DNA of 64,000 nucleotides from Flavobacteriales bacterium ALC-1 (GTDB lineage Bacteria > Bacteroidota > Bacteroidia > Flavobacteriales > Flavobacteriaceae), in assembly GCA_000171875.1 (NCBI GenBank), contig ABHI01000001.1, positions 310,001-374,000 on the forward strand, in the 5' to 3' direction. The notes beneath the pieces were generated by a model. The model had not been told where the DNA came from. It ran no database searches and worked only from the letters and a program-made list of their open reading frames with translations. The translations under genes and the position numbers were made by a program. This document shows positions 38,321-47,419 of this stretch, piece after piece (the stretch's first letter is position 1; every line of letters starts with the position of its first letter).

Positions 38321-38995
38321 TTACTTACTAATAGCGTTAATAGTGAGTTCTTTGAAAAAGTCCGTTGGTGTAACCTTATCGTTACAATCCGTGATTGAAA
38401 TAAAATGTTCCTTTAAAAAATGCTGATGCAGAGCGCCTTCAACAATTGTACTTGCTAAACTCGAAGCGAATTTATATTCAGGATTGATGTTGACAATCAT
38501 GTCTCGTAAACGCTTAATCATTCGCTTATACACCACAAAATAACCTTCTTTGTTTTCGCTATCAACTTCTTTAGTTAAATACGATTTTGAATATTCGTTG
38601 ATGATGATTCTATTCAGCACGACTTCATTAATATGAGAAAACGTTACATCTTCTTCAATGGTTTTAGTTACCACTTCAATAGCTCTAAACAATTGTGCTT
38701 TAGCATCTGGCATATTGAATGTCGCAAATACCATTTGATATTCTATCCAAGCCCAATACCAAGATGTTAAGTACAACAGTAGTTTGTGCTTACTTTCAAA
38801 ATAACGATAAATAGAGCTTTCGTTAGAACCAATCTTAACTCCAAGTTTTTTAAACGTGAAACTATCGAAACCAATTTCATCGATTAACAAAATACTATGC
38901 TCTATAATACGCTTCCCCAAATTGGAAGATTCTGGGTCCTTGATATATATTTTATCTGGCACCTGAATTTTTAAATTTGAAAGTAAGTTTATCAT
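38321..38995 (-). CDS. TetR-family transcriptional regulator
   Basis: 224 residues. A helix-turn-helix at about 28-72 (IIEHSILLIDEIGFDSFTFKKLGVKIG then SNESSIYRYFESKHKLLLYL) is the TetR DNA-binding domain; the C-terminal part is the ligand-sensing helical bundle. First gene of the efflux operon, so it probably represses its own transcription together with ABC-HlyD-TolC. A palindrome overlapping its -7 box supports this. The N-terminus is a little longer than usual (about 27 residues before the HTH). Confidence 0.9.
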   Translation of the reverse strand: MINLLSNLKIQVPDKIYIKDPESSNLGKRIIEHSILLIDEIGFDSFTFKKLGVKIGSNESSIYRYFESKHKLLLYLTSWYWAWIEYQMVFATFNMPDAKAQLFRAIEVVTKTIEEDVTFSHINEVVLNRIIINEYSKSYLTKEVDSENKEGYFVVYKRMIKRLRDMIVNINPEYKFASSLASTIVEGALHQHFLKEHFISITDCNDKVTPTDFFKELTINAISK

Positions 38996-39013
38996 TTTTG
39001 ATTAATTTAATTG

Positions 39014-39036
39014 CAAATATAATAGTAATACTATTA
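39014..39036 (-). promoter_or_regulatory. TetR promoter -7 box with overlapping palindromic operator
   Basis: TATATTTG (39014-39021, minus strand) is a perfect -7 box 18 bases before the tetR ATG. TAATAGTA-A-TACTATTA (39020-39036), 8-bp arms and one centre base, overlaps it by two bases and extends upstream into the spacer. This is the expected place for an autorepressor site. Confidence 0.65.
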
Positions 39037-39112
39037 ATTTAAAATAATTAACAAATATTTAGTACCTCAAAAGAAAGGTAATAGAAATTATAAAAAAACT
39101 TATGATTGTGTG

Positions 39113-40066
39113 CTAGAGCTTAGAAATAGAGGTTTTCTCCTCTTTAAATACATCAATTTTTGGCAAACCTGCAATGGCTTTATTAATCCATTTAAGAGCT
39201 TCCTTTTTATTCTTTTTATGTTTATAAATCTGAGCCAAACGATAATAAGCCCAAGCTTTAGGCACACCATCTTTAGCAGAATGATTAGACAAATAAGTTT
39301 TGAGGCACATTTCACCTTTATCTAATTGAATATTATAATCGGCACACACTTTACCAATTTGGTAGTGCATTGCATTTCTTTGAAGTTTTTTCTGTGCTTC
39401 CTCAAGATTTCTAATAGCTTTTTCGGGCTGGTCTTGTCCTTCATAAAATTCTGTCAACTTCTCATAGCAGGTTACTGAACCACCAACTTTAATAGCTAGT
39501 TTATAATATTTTTCTGCAAGTTCTGGTTCGTCATCATATTCATAGACATAACCTTTGGCTAAATAACCATCTACTTTAGATAGGTTTTGTAATTCATTAG
39601 CATATTTTAAAGCTTTAGAATTGCTTCCCCCAACTATTCCTGGTAAAGACACGTATAATTCTACTAAAGCCCAACGTGTATCAATATGTTTTGGATCTAA
39701 CTTAGCAGCTTTTAAAAAAGCACGTTTTACATCACCAATAATCCCAAGCGCTTTAAGTTTACTTACGCTTAATGCTTTCATACCTAAAGCTCCACCATAT
39801 TTGTATTGATAATTAGCATTATTTGGTTCATTGTCTTTTAGCTTTTCATATTGCTCAATAGCGTCGTCCCATCTTTTTTGATGACCATAAGTATCTCCTA
39901 AAAGTTCTATAGCCTCTTTATCGTCTGGATGAGCTTTTAAAAACGTAAGAATCTCATTTTGAGCGTTTTTAAATTCCTTTTCGGCAATAAATGATACTGC
40001 TTTCTCTTTAGCAGTTTGAGAAAAGCATAATGATGAAATCAATAATATCCATAAAAATCTATACAT
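39113..40066 (-). CDS. Periplasmic TPR-repeat protein
   Basis: 317 residues. Signal peptide about 1-16 (LLISSLCFSQ) and a chain of TPR units spanning about 20-305: ELLGDTYGHQKRWDDAIEQYEKLKDNEPNN, KAFLKAAKLDPKHID-like RAFLKAAKLDPKHIDTRW, LAEKYYKLAIKVGG, KAWAYYRLAQIYKHKKNKKEALKWINKAI. TPR proteins scaffold complexes; no partner is shown. A TATTTTTG -7 box lies about 20 bases upstream of its ATG (40087-40094 minus). Divergent from the alpha-2-macroglobulin gene. Confidence 0.85.
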   Translation of the reverse strand: MYRFLWILLISSLCFSQTAKEKAVSFIAEKEFKNAQNEILTFLKAHPDDKEAIELLGDTYGHQKRWDDAIEQYEKLKDNEPNNANYQYKYGGALGMKALSVSKLKALGIIGDVKRAFLKAAKLDPKHIDTRWALVELYVSLPGIVGGSNSKALKYANELQNLSKVDGYLAKGYVYEYDDEPELAEKYYKLAIKVGGSVTCYEKLTEFYEGQDQPEKAIRNLEEAQKKLQRNAMHYQIGKVCADYNIQLDKGEMCLKTYLSNHSAKDGVPKAWAYYRLAQIYKHKKNKKEALKWINKAIAGLPKIDVFKEEKTSISKL

Positions 40067-40086
40067 AGAATACTGGTATAAGTGAA

Positions 40087-40094
40087 CAAAAATA
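40087..40094 (-). promoter_or_regulatory. -7 promoter box of the TPR gene
   Basis: On the minus strand TATTTTTG, 20 bases upstream of the ATG at 40066. No clear -33 TTTG at the right spacing, so support is from the -7 box alone. Confidence 0.45.
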
Positions 40095-40243
40095 CAATTT
40101 CTACATTAGTCGAAAAATCTCTAAATAATAACGTTCCGTTTCACTCACAAATTGTTTAACTTCACTCATCCAAAAAACACGTTCACTAGTTATTGTTGTT
40201 TTTGGAATGCCTTTTGAAGGTATTTTGTAGAAAATACATACAG

Positions 40244-43200
40244 ATGAAAAATTATATAACCATACTTATGCTAATCTGCTTTGCTTCTTTTTCTAATGCT
40301 CAAGATGATTTTGAAAATCAATGGAAAGCTGTAGATAAGTTTGAAAACAACGGCTTAACTAAAAGTGCGGCAGATCTTGTCGATACCATATACAAAAATG
40401 CTGTTGATGCAAAAAACGAGCAGCAGCAAATTAAAGCTTTGCTCTATAAAAGCAAGTATATGCTAACTCTTGAAGAGGATGCACAATTAAATATTGTTAA
40501 TCGCTTTAAAACTGAAATTGAATCCAGCGACCTTGTTACCAAACATGTGCTAGAAAATATACTAGCCACCATGTATTGGCAGTATTTTCAGCAAAACAGG
40601 TATAAGTTTTACAATCGCACTAAAACCGAAGAAAAAGTAAGTGATGATTTTAGAACTTGGGATTTAGAAACCCTGTTTAATGAAATCCACACTTATTACC
40701 AACGTTCTTTAGAGAATGGTATTTTATTGCAACTTGAACCATTAAGCAATTACAAGACACTTATTACAGAAGTTGAAAATTCAAAGGGTTTTCGCCCAAC
40801 ATTATATGATTTATTAAGTCATAATGCATTAGAGTTTTACAAAACAGACGAAAATAGTATTACACAACCTGCATATAAATTCTTAATTGACAATCAAGAT
40901 TTTATTGCGGACAGTGAACGTTTTATTGATTTAGGCTTAACAGCAAAAGACTCATCTTCCTTACAGTTAAATGCCTTAAAGATTTATCAAAATCTAACAA
41001 AGTTTCATCGTAAAGATCAAGCCTCTAAAGCATTTGTTGCTATAGACATTGAGCGTTTAAAATTTGTAGCACAACACGCAACGTTTCAAAATAAAGAAGA
41101 ATTACTTCTTAATACTTTAAAAACAAAAGCTGAAACCTTAAAAACCTCTCCGCTGTCTGCGCTTTATAATTTTGAAATCGCATCACTTTACCTACAACAA
41201 GGTAATAGTTACAACAGTAATCCAAATCAAGGAGATGTAAATGAAACGTATCGTTGGAAACTTAAAGAGGCTTTAGCACTTTGTGATTCGGTAATTTCTA
41301 AATACCCAAAAAGTACAGGAGCCAAAAAATGTGAGGTCATAAAACAGCAGATGCTTCAACCGAGTATAAGATTACAAGCTGAACAGTTTATTCCTATCTA
41401 TTCGCCTTCAAGGCTATTGGTGAATTATAAAAACCTTACATCACTTGATTTCAAAATTTTTAAAGTCACACAACGACAGTTAGAAAACTATAATAGCATT
41501 TATAGAGCAGATGAAAAAGCTACTTTTTTAAAAAAATTAAGTGCTTCAAAAACATTTTCTAATCCATTAAAAACTGAAGGAGATTACCAAAATCACAGTA
41601 CTGAGATTGTGTTACCAAAATTGTCAAATGGTTTATACCTCATTAAAGCCGAGACCAATTCTGATGCTAATGTCTTTGCTGCGGCACATATTCAGGTTAC
41701 GGATTTAGCATTAATTGAGAGCAATGGCAATAAGACAGTAGATTATCAATTAATCAGCAGAAATAATGGGAAACCTATTGTTGGTGCCAAAATAAATGCA
41801 AGCTATAGAAACAACCGAAATAAAACATTTTCAAAAAAGTTTACTACAGATCGTTATGGTAAGTTTCAGTTTGAAAAAGACAGAAACTATTATAGAAATG
41901 TAAAAATTACCACAAGCTACAAAGATGATACGGCTTACTTCGGCGACTATTATATTAATAGACGCTACGACGAGAAGCAGAACAATGACACCAAATATGC
42001 CAATTTTCTGTTTACAGATCGAAGTATTTACAGACCTGGACAAACGGTTTATTTCAAAGGTATTGCCACAAAATCTAGAGACGGAAAAACTGAAGTTAAT
42101 GCAGGTGAATCCGTAAAAATAAGTCTCAAAAATGTAAACGGAGAAGTGGTAAGTGAACTGCAGTTAAAAACCAATGAATTTGGTTCTGTAAACGGAGAAT
42201 TAATTTTACCAAACGATGGCTTAACTGGTAATTATACCATTGATATGTTCTTTGGAAGTTATGGTTATGCTTATATCTCAGTTGAAGAATATAAACGTCC
42301 AAAATTTAAACCAGAGTTTCAACCAGTTACAGAAACTTATAAAGTTAATGACAGTATTACGGTAAACGGAACTGCAGTAGCTTTTGCAGGTAGCAATATT
42401 ACAGATGCTAAAGTCGTATATCGTGTAAAGCGTCAAGTACAATATCCGAGTTGGTACTATTGGAGACGACCATACTATAGTTCTGAACCACAAGAAATCA
42501 CACATGGTGAGACCAAAACAAATGATAAGGGTGAGTTTGAAGTGACCTTTAAGGCGATTCCAGATGAAAGTGTTTCAAAAGACAATCTTCCTATATTTAG
42601 ATATGAAGTAACGGCTGACATCACAGACATTAATGGTGAAACCCGAACTGCGTCTACAACAGTTAATGTTGGTTACCACGCTATGACGGTTACGGTTGTT
42701 ACACCTCAACTCATAGACAGAAGCAAAAAAGAAGTTGAAGTCTCTTTAATTTCACAAAATCTTAATGGTGAATTTGTTCCAGCTAAAGGAACGCTTAAAG
42801 TGTATAAACTAAAAGCACCAAAAACGGTATTAAGACCAAGACCTTGGAATGCGCCAGATTATCAGGTATTGAGTAAAGAAGAATTTAAAACGCTCTTTTC
42901 TCACGATCCATATAACAATGAGCATCTATTGACCAATTGGAAAAAAGGCGATAGAGTATTTAGTACTGATTTTGATACAGAAAAAGAAAAAACCATCATT
43001 TTAAAGAAATTAAAGAAATGGGATTCTGGTAAATATATTATCGTTGTAAACAGCGAAGATAAATTTGAGCAAGCTCTAAAAGATGAAGCTTACACAACAT
43101 TGTTTAGTGCTAAGGATAAAACAGTTTCGGATCATCAGTTATTTGAAGCGCAATTAGACAAAGCCACTTACAAAATTGGAGATATTGCTAAATTAACTCT

Positions 43201-46200
43201 TGGTTCTGCAGCAAAAGATATAACGGTTACTGTAGAAATTGAAAAAGATCATAAAGTTATTTTAACTCAATTGGTTACGCTTAACAATTCTAAGAAAACT
43301 ATTGTTATTCCTGTTTTGGAAGGCGATTTAGGAGGCTTTCAAGTGCATTGTAATTTTGCAGCTTATAATAATTACACGTCACAAAGCTTTAGAGTTAATG
43401 TGCCTTATCCAAAAACCGATTTAGAAATTGAAACCACAACCTTTAGAGATAAGTTGCAACCAGGACAGGATGAAACTTGGAGCTTTAAAGTTAAAGGACC
43501 AAAAGGAGATAAAGTCTCTGCCGAATTATTAGCAAGCATGTACGATGCATCGTTAGATGAATTTAGAGGACATAACTGGTATTTCAATCCTATCAATAAT
43601 CCAGCATACTATGGTAGAGTAAATAAAAATGCTAGACAAAGTTTTGGTAATGTCAATTTTAGATTGTTTAACCATTTTAATACTTCAGCAAGTTATCCAT
43701 ATCAAGCTTATGACCGATTGAATTGGTTTGGCTTTTATTTTGGAAATCAATATGAATATAGAATGAAAAGTAAAAATCTGAACGCACCAGAAGTTGCTTT
43801 TATGGTTCAAGATTCTGCTGAATTAGAAGAAAGTATTGCTGTAGGAGGCGCTCCTGTTTCTGAAAATGTTAATGATCTTGAATCTGATTTTATGACTAAT
43901 AAAATGAAGATTACTCCAAATAAACCTGACACAAATGAGGTTTCAGAAACAAAACTTGATGATATTCAAATCCGAAAAAATCTAAATGAAACTGCATTCT
44001 TCTTTCCGCAGTTGCAAACCGATGCAGAAGGTAATGTAAGTTTCAACTTTAAAGCACCAGAAGCTTTAACCAAGTGGAAATTACAATTGTTAGCACATAC
44101 TAAGACTTTAGAAAGTGCTGTAACACAATTAGAAACTGTGACTCAGAAAGAATTGATGGTGATACCAAATGTACCACGTTTTCTTCGTGAAGGAGATATG
44201 ATAGTTATAAGTACAAAAATTGCTAATCTTACTGATAAAGCAATTTCTGGTGAAGCTGAATTAATTCTTAGTGATCCAATTACTGAAAAAGATATTACAA
44301 GTTCACTTTTAATCAATTCTAAAATTGGTGGGCAAAAAAGCATCAATATTAATAACAACAAAAACCAATCATTTACTGTCGATAAAAAAGGTAATACACA
44401 GGCATCTTGGATACTTTTTGTTCCAGAAGGCATACAAGCTGTTCAATACAAAATTATTGCTAAGTCTGAAGATTTTAGTGATGGTGAGCAAAATGCTTTA
44501 CCAGTTCTATCAAACAGAATGCTCGTGACGGAAACCTTACCTATGTGGGTAAGATCTAATCAGACCAAGACGTTTACCTTAGATAAGTTAAAAGACAATA
44601 CCTCAACAACTTTAAGTCACCATAAGTTGACTTTAGAGATGACGTCTAATCCTGCTTGGTATGCTGTACAAGCCTTACCATATTTAATGGAATATCCTTA
44701 CGATTGTAATGAGCAAACCTTTGCACGTTATTATTCTAATGCGCTTGCGCAACATATTGTAAAATCTAATCCTAAAATTGAAGCCGTATTTAATCAATGG
44801 AAATCGACAAATGCACTTTTAAGCAATTTAGAAAAGAATCAAGACTTGAAATCTTTATTGATTCAAGAGACGCCTTGGTTACGTGATACGCAATCTGAAA
44901 CGGAGCAGAAAAAACGTATTGGTTTATTATTCGATTTGAATAAAATGACTAACGAATTACAGTCTGCAAAGCGTAAGCTAAAACAAAACCAATCGTCATC
45001 TGGTGGATGGCCTTGGTTTAATGGAGGGAGAGACAATAGATACATTACTCAGCATATCATTGCTGGTTTTGGACATCTTAAACAATTAAATGTCATTCAG
45101 AGCGGCAGCGAAGAATCTATGATTCAAAATGCACTCGGTTATTTAGACAAAGAATTTATAAAAGAATATAAAGACTTAAAGAAGTATAACAAAGATGTTG
45201 ATTTAAGTAAGGACCATTTATCGTATATGCAACTACATTACCTGTATGTACGTAGCTTCTATCCAGAAATAAAAGCTTCAAAAGAAGTTCAGAAGATCAT
45301 GGATTATTACCAAAGTCAGATTCAGAAATATTGGCTAAAACGTTCGCTTTATGCTAAAGGTTTAATGACTTTGGCAATGCACAGAATGAATGATGCTAAA
45401 ACCGCTGGAAAAATCCTAAAGTCTTTAAAAGAAAATAGCATTACATCTGATGAATTAGGTATGTACTGGAAAGCGAATACCAACTCATGGTATTGGTACC
45501 AAGCACCAATTGAAACGCAAGCCTTATTAATCGAGGCGTTTTCAGAAGCAGGCAATGTCATTCAGAACGAAGCGAAGAATCTAGAGATCATTGATAACCT
45601 AAAAATCTGGTTGCTCAAAAACAAGCAAACCAATCAATGGAAAACTACCAAAGCGACGACTGAAGCTGTATATGCGTTATTATTACAAGGCAGTGATTGG
45701 CTAGACGTTACAGAAATGGTAGATGTAAAAGTTGGTAGTGAAACCATTTCTCCTTCAACATTAGAAAATGTAAATCTTGAAGCTGGTACTGGTTATTACA
45801 AAATGGCTTGGCATGGTTCTGAAATCAAACCAGAACAAGCAGATGTTACCATTAGTAAAAAAGGAGACGGTATTGCATGGGGAGCTATGTACTGGCAATA
45901 TTTTGAAGATTTAGATAAAATTACTTCAGCCGAAACACCTTTAAAATTAAGCAAGAAATTGTTCTTAAAAACAAATACTGATAAAGGTGAAGAAATTTCT
46001 GAAATTACTTCAGACACTAAATTGAACTTTGGTGACTTAGTTAGAGTAAGAATAGAGTTAAGAACTGATCGTTCTATGGAATTTGTACATCTTAAAGATA
46101 TGCGCGCAGCAGGTTTTGAGCCTATCAATATATTATCGCAATACAAATGGCAAGATGGTTTAGGGTATTATGAAAGTACCAAAGATGCAGCAATAAACTT

Positions 46201-46357
46201 CTTTATTGATTATTTACCAAAAGGTGTTTATGTATTTGAATACGACTTGCGAGTAAACAATGCTGGTGATATGAGTAATGGCATTAGTACCATACAAAGT
46301 ATGTATGCACCAGAGTTTAGTAGTCATAGTGAAGGAGTAAGAATTACGGTTGAATAA
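40244..46357 (+). CDS. Bacterial alpha-2-macroglobulin family protein, thioester-containing
   Basis: 2037 residues from ATG 40244; 17 upstream codons stay open but MKNYITILMLICFASFSNAQ is a classical signal peptide. Expected parts are visible: N-terminal helical region, MG domains, a bait-like segment (about 1215-1260, AELEESIAVGGAPVSENVND), the C-terminal alpha/alpha barrel with the thioester motif YPYDCNEQTF (Cys1488, Gln1491), and macroglobulin end. Such proteins trap proteases through a reactive thioester. There is no lipobox, so it may be soluble in the periplasm. No pbpC neighbour, its usual partner in proteobacteria. Longer than E. coli YfhM (about 1650). Confidence 0.9.
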   Translation: MKNYITILMLICFASFSNAQDDFENQWKAVDKFENNGLTKSAADLVDTIYKNAVDAKNEQQQIKALLYKSKYMLTLEEDAQLNIVNRFKTEIESSDLVTKHVLENILATMYWQYFQQNRYKFYNRTKTEEKVSDDFRTWDLETLFNEIHTYYQRSLENGILLQLEPLSNYKTLITEVENSKGFRPTLYDLLSHNALEFYKTDENSITQPAYKFLIDNQDFIADSERFIDLGLTAKDSSSLQLNALKIYQNLTKFHRKDQASKAFVAIDIERLKFVAQHATFQNKEELLLNTLKTKAETLKTSPLSALYNFEIASLYLQQGNSYNSNPNQGDVNETYRWKLKEALALCDSVISKYPKSTGAKKCEVIKQQMLQPSIRLQAEQFIPIYSPSRLLVNYKNLTSLDFKIFKVTQRQLENYNSIYRADEKATFLKKLSASKTFSNPLKTEGDYQNHSTEIVLPKLSNGLYLIKAETNSDANVFAAAHIQVTDLALIESNGNKTVDYQLISRNNGKPIVGAKINASYRNNRNKTFSKKFTTDRYGKFQFEKDRNYYRNVKITTSYKDDTAYFGDYYINRRYDEKQNNDTKYANFLFTDRSIYRPGQTVYFKGIATKSRDGKTEVNAGESVKISLKNVNGEVVSELQLKTNEFGSVNGELILPNDGLTGNYTIDMFFGSYGYAYISVEEYKRPKFKPEFQPVTETYKVNDSITVNGTAVAFAGSNITDAKVVYRVKRQVQYPSWYYWRRPYYSSEPQEITHGETKTNDKGEFEVTFKAIPDESVSKDNLPIFRYEVTADITDINGETRTASTTVNVGYHAMTVTVVTPQLIDRSKKEVEVSLISQNLNGEFVPAKGTLKVYKLKAPKTVLRPRPWNAPDYQVLSKEEFKTLFSHDPYNNEHLLTNWKKGDRVFSTDFDTEKEKTIILKKLKKWDSGKYIIVVNSEDKFEQALKDEAYTTLFSAKDKTVSDHQLFEAQLDKATYKIGDIAKLTLGSAAKDITVTVEIEKDHKVILTQLVTLNNSKKTIVIPVLEGDLGGFQVHCNFAAYNNYTSQSFRVNVPYPKTDLEIETTTFRDKLQPGQDETWSFKVKGPKGDKVSAELLASMYDASLDEFRGHNWYFNPINNPAYYGRVNKNARQSFGNVNFRLFNHFNTSASYPYQAYDRLNWFGFYFGNQYEYRMKSKNLNAPEVAFMVQDSAELEESIAVGGAPVSENVNDLESDFMTNKMKITPNKPDTNEVSETKLDDIQIRKNLNETAFFFPQLQTDAEGNVSFNFKAPEALTKWKLQLLAHTKTLESAVTQLETVTQKELMVIPNVPRFLREGDMIVISTKIANLTDKAISGEAELILSDPITEKDITSSLLINSKIGGQKSININNNKNQSFTVDKKGNTQASWILFVPEGIQAVQYKIIAKSEDFSDGEQNALPVLSNRMLVTETLPMWVRSNQTKTFTLDKLKDNTSTTLSHHKLTLEMTSNPAWYAVQALPYLMEYPYDCNEQTFARYYSNALAQHIVKSNPKIEAVFNQWKSTNALLSNLEKNQDLKSLLIQETPWLRDTQSETEQKKRIGLLFDLNKMTNELQSAKRKLKQNQSSSGGWPWFNGGRDNRYITQHIIAGFGHLKQLNVIQSGSEESMIQNALGYLDKEFIKEYKDLKKYNKDVDLSKDHLSYMQLHYLYVRSFYPEIKASKEVQKIMDYYQSQIQKYWLKRSLYAKGLMTLAMHRMNDAKTAGKILKSLKENSITSDELGMYWKANTNSWYWYQAPIETQALLIEAFSEAGNVIQNEAKNLEIIDNLKIWLLKNKQTNQWKTTKATTEAVYALLLQGSDWLDVTEMVDVKVGSETISPSTLENVNLEAGTGYYKMAWHGSEIKPEQADVTISKKGDGIAWGAMYWQYFEDLDKITSAETPLKLSKKLFLKTNTDKGEEISEITSDTKLNFGDLVRVRIELRTDRSMEFVHLKDMRAAGFEPINILSQYKWQDGLGYYESTKDAAINFFIDYLPKGVYVFEYDLRVNNAGDMSNGISTIQSMYAPEFSSHSEGVRITVE
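45092..45118 (+). repeat. REP-like half-element inside the alpha-2-macroglobulin gene (copy 1)
   Basis: GTCATTCAGAGCGGCAGCGAAGAATCT. It is read in frame as VIQSGSEES. Closely similar to copy 2 at 45557, and to the 46363 palindrome by its GTCATT end. Dispersed GTCATTC...GAATCT repeats are common in Bacteroidota intergenic DNA, but here they are coding. Confidence 0.45.
45557..45582 (+). repeat. REP-like half-element inside the alpha-2-macroglobulin gene (copy 2)
   Basis: GTCATTCAGAACGAAGCGAAGAATCT, read in frame as VIQNEAKN(L). It differs from copy 1 by one substitution and a short change in the middle, and lies in the same reading frame 465 bases downstream. Confidence 0.5.
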
Positions 46358-46362
46358 GCCAT

Positions 46363-46442
46363 GTCATTACGAGAAATGAGGTACGAATGACGTAGTAATC
46401 TATTTCATCATCATAAGATTGCCACGCTATGTTCGCAATGAC
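46363..46442. repeat. REP-like palindromic intergenic element
   Basis: Begins GTCATTACGAG and ends GTTCGCAATGAC, imperfect inverted termini. Inner CGTAGTAATCT (46391-46401 region) pairs with AGATTGCCACG (near 46418-46428). The whole can form one long interrupted stem-loop just after the alpha-2-macroglobulin stop. This type recalls REP/BIME elements; I see one full copy in this window. Confidence 0.6.
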
Positions 46443-46530
46443 TTTAGCATGTTAGTTAAAGTTTTAATAACCGTCTAAGGTATTATGATTAATATCGTAT
46501 TTTAAATTTTCTAACAATACAAAAGTTTAA

Positions 46531-46899
46531 ATGAGTTCAAAAGTATTTATATATATAAGACTTGCGCTTGGAATCTTATGTGTAGTTTTTGGAATAAATA
46601 AATTCACAAATTTTTTGCCATTAACAAAACTAACAGGAGAGGCAGCTAATTATTTTACAGCCTTATCTAGCTCCAAAGCGATGGCACTCGTTGGGATTAC
46701 ATTAATTGTAATTGGCTTAGCTCTAATTTTTGATAAATATAGTGCTCTAGCCACACTCATATTAATGAGTATTTCTGTTAATGCGTTCTTGTTTCATATT
46801 GTTTTAAACCCAAGTGGTATTGTTAGAACTGCCACACTTCTTATACTTAATAGCTTAGTATTATTTAGTTATAGAGATAAATACAAAACCTTATTGTGA
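46531..46899 (+). CDS. DoxX-like membrane protein (tandem copy 1)
   Basis: 122 residues, four hydrophobic helices. SKVFIYIRLALGILCVVFGINKF opens the DoxX-like pattern, then SSSKAMALVGITLIVIGLALIF and ILMSISVNAFLFHIVLNPSGI. DoxX-family members are linked to quinone/thiosulfate redox or are of unknown function. It has a near-identical-length paralogue 108 bases downstream. No clear promoter box; a REP-like element is upstream. Confidence 0.78.
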   Translation: MSSKVFIYIRLALGILCVVFGINKFTNFLPLTKLTGEAANYFTALSSSKAMALVGITLIVIGLALIFDKYSALATLILMSISVNAFLFHIVLNPSGIVRTATLLILNSLVLFSYRDKYKTLL

Positions 46900-46963
46900 T
46901 AAGAGCTATTTGTTAGTAAAAGTGAGTTTTCACGACCAAGCTCTCATAATTAGGTACAAAAAT

Positions 46964-46971
46964 TATTTTTG
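46964..46971 (+). promoter_or_regulatory. -7 promoter box between the twin DoxX genes
   Basis: TATTTTTG, 36 bases upstream of the second DoxX-like ATG, so the copies are probably transcribed separately. No consensus -33 at the expected spacing. Confidence 0.45.
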
Positions 46972-47007
46972 TAACTTGAGATTACTAACTAACAAAAATA
47001 TAAGATT

Positions 47008-47379
47008 ATGAATTCAAAAGTTTTTATGGTTCTAAGAATTTTACTTGGAATCTTTGTACTCGTTTTTGGTGTAAACAAATTCGCTGATTTTTTACCGATG
47101 CCAGAACTTAGTGCTGAAGCAGGTGCCTATTTTGGTGCCTTATCAAGTTCTAAAACACTAATGCTTGTTGGTATTGTTGAAATAGTAGCCGGACTAGCTA
47201 TACTTCTAGACAAATTTGGCGCTTTAATGGCAATCATTCTAATGAGTATTTCTGTAAATGCTGTTTTATTCCATGCAGTTTTAGATCCTGGAGGCATTGG
47301 CGGAGCTGCAGCTTTATTAATACTTAATATAGCAGTACTATATGGTTATAAGGATAAGTACAAAGCATTGCTGAGTTAA
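47008..47379 (+). CDS. DoxX-like membrane protein (tandem copy 2)
   Basis: 123 residues, four helices, strongly similar to the preceding gene across the full length (SKVF, FGVNKFADFLP, ALSSSK, ILMSISVNAVLFHAVL, KDKYKALL). The two are tandem duplicates. A strong bidirectional terminator follows ten bases after the stop. Function unknown. Confidence 0.8.
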   Translation: MNSKVFMVLRILLGIFVLVFGVNKFADFLPMPELSAEAGAYFGALSSSKTLMLVGIVEIVAGLAILLDKFGALMAIILMSISVNAVLFHAVLDPGGIGGAAALLILNIAVLYGYKDKYKALLS

Positions 47380-47388
47380 TAACAACAT

Positions 47389-47417
47389 AAAAAAGAGGCT
47401 TAATTAAGCCTCTTTTT
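47389..47417. terminator. Bidirectional intrinsic terminator
   Basis: AAAAAAGAGGCTTAA-TTAAGCCTCTTTTT: a 9-bp GC-containing perfect stem (GAGGCTTAA/TTAAGCCTC at 47395-47412) flanked by A- and T-runs, so it works on both strands and separates the second DoxX gene from the convergent DinB-like gene. Confidence 0.9.
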
Positions 47418-47419
47418 AT

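Noticed and set aside
41831..42043. Minus-strand open frame inside the alpha-2-macroglobulin gene
   Set aside because: Shadow of the coding strand, with no promoter or recognisable protein; similar shadows across the window were ignored.
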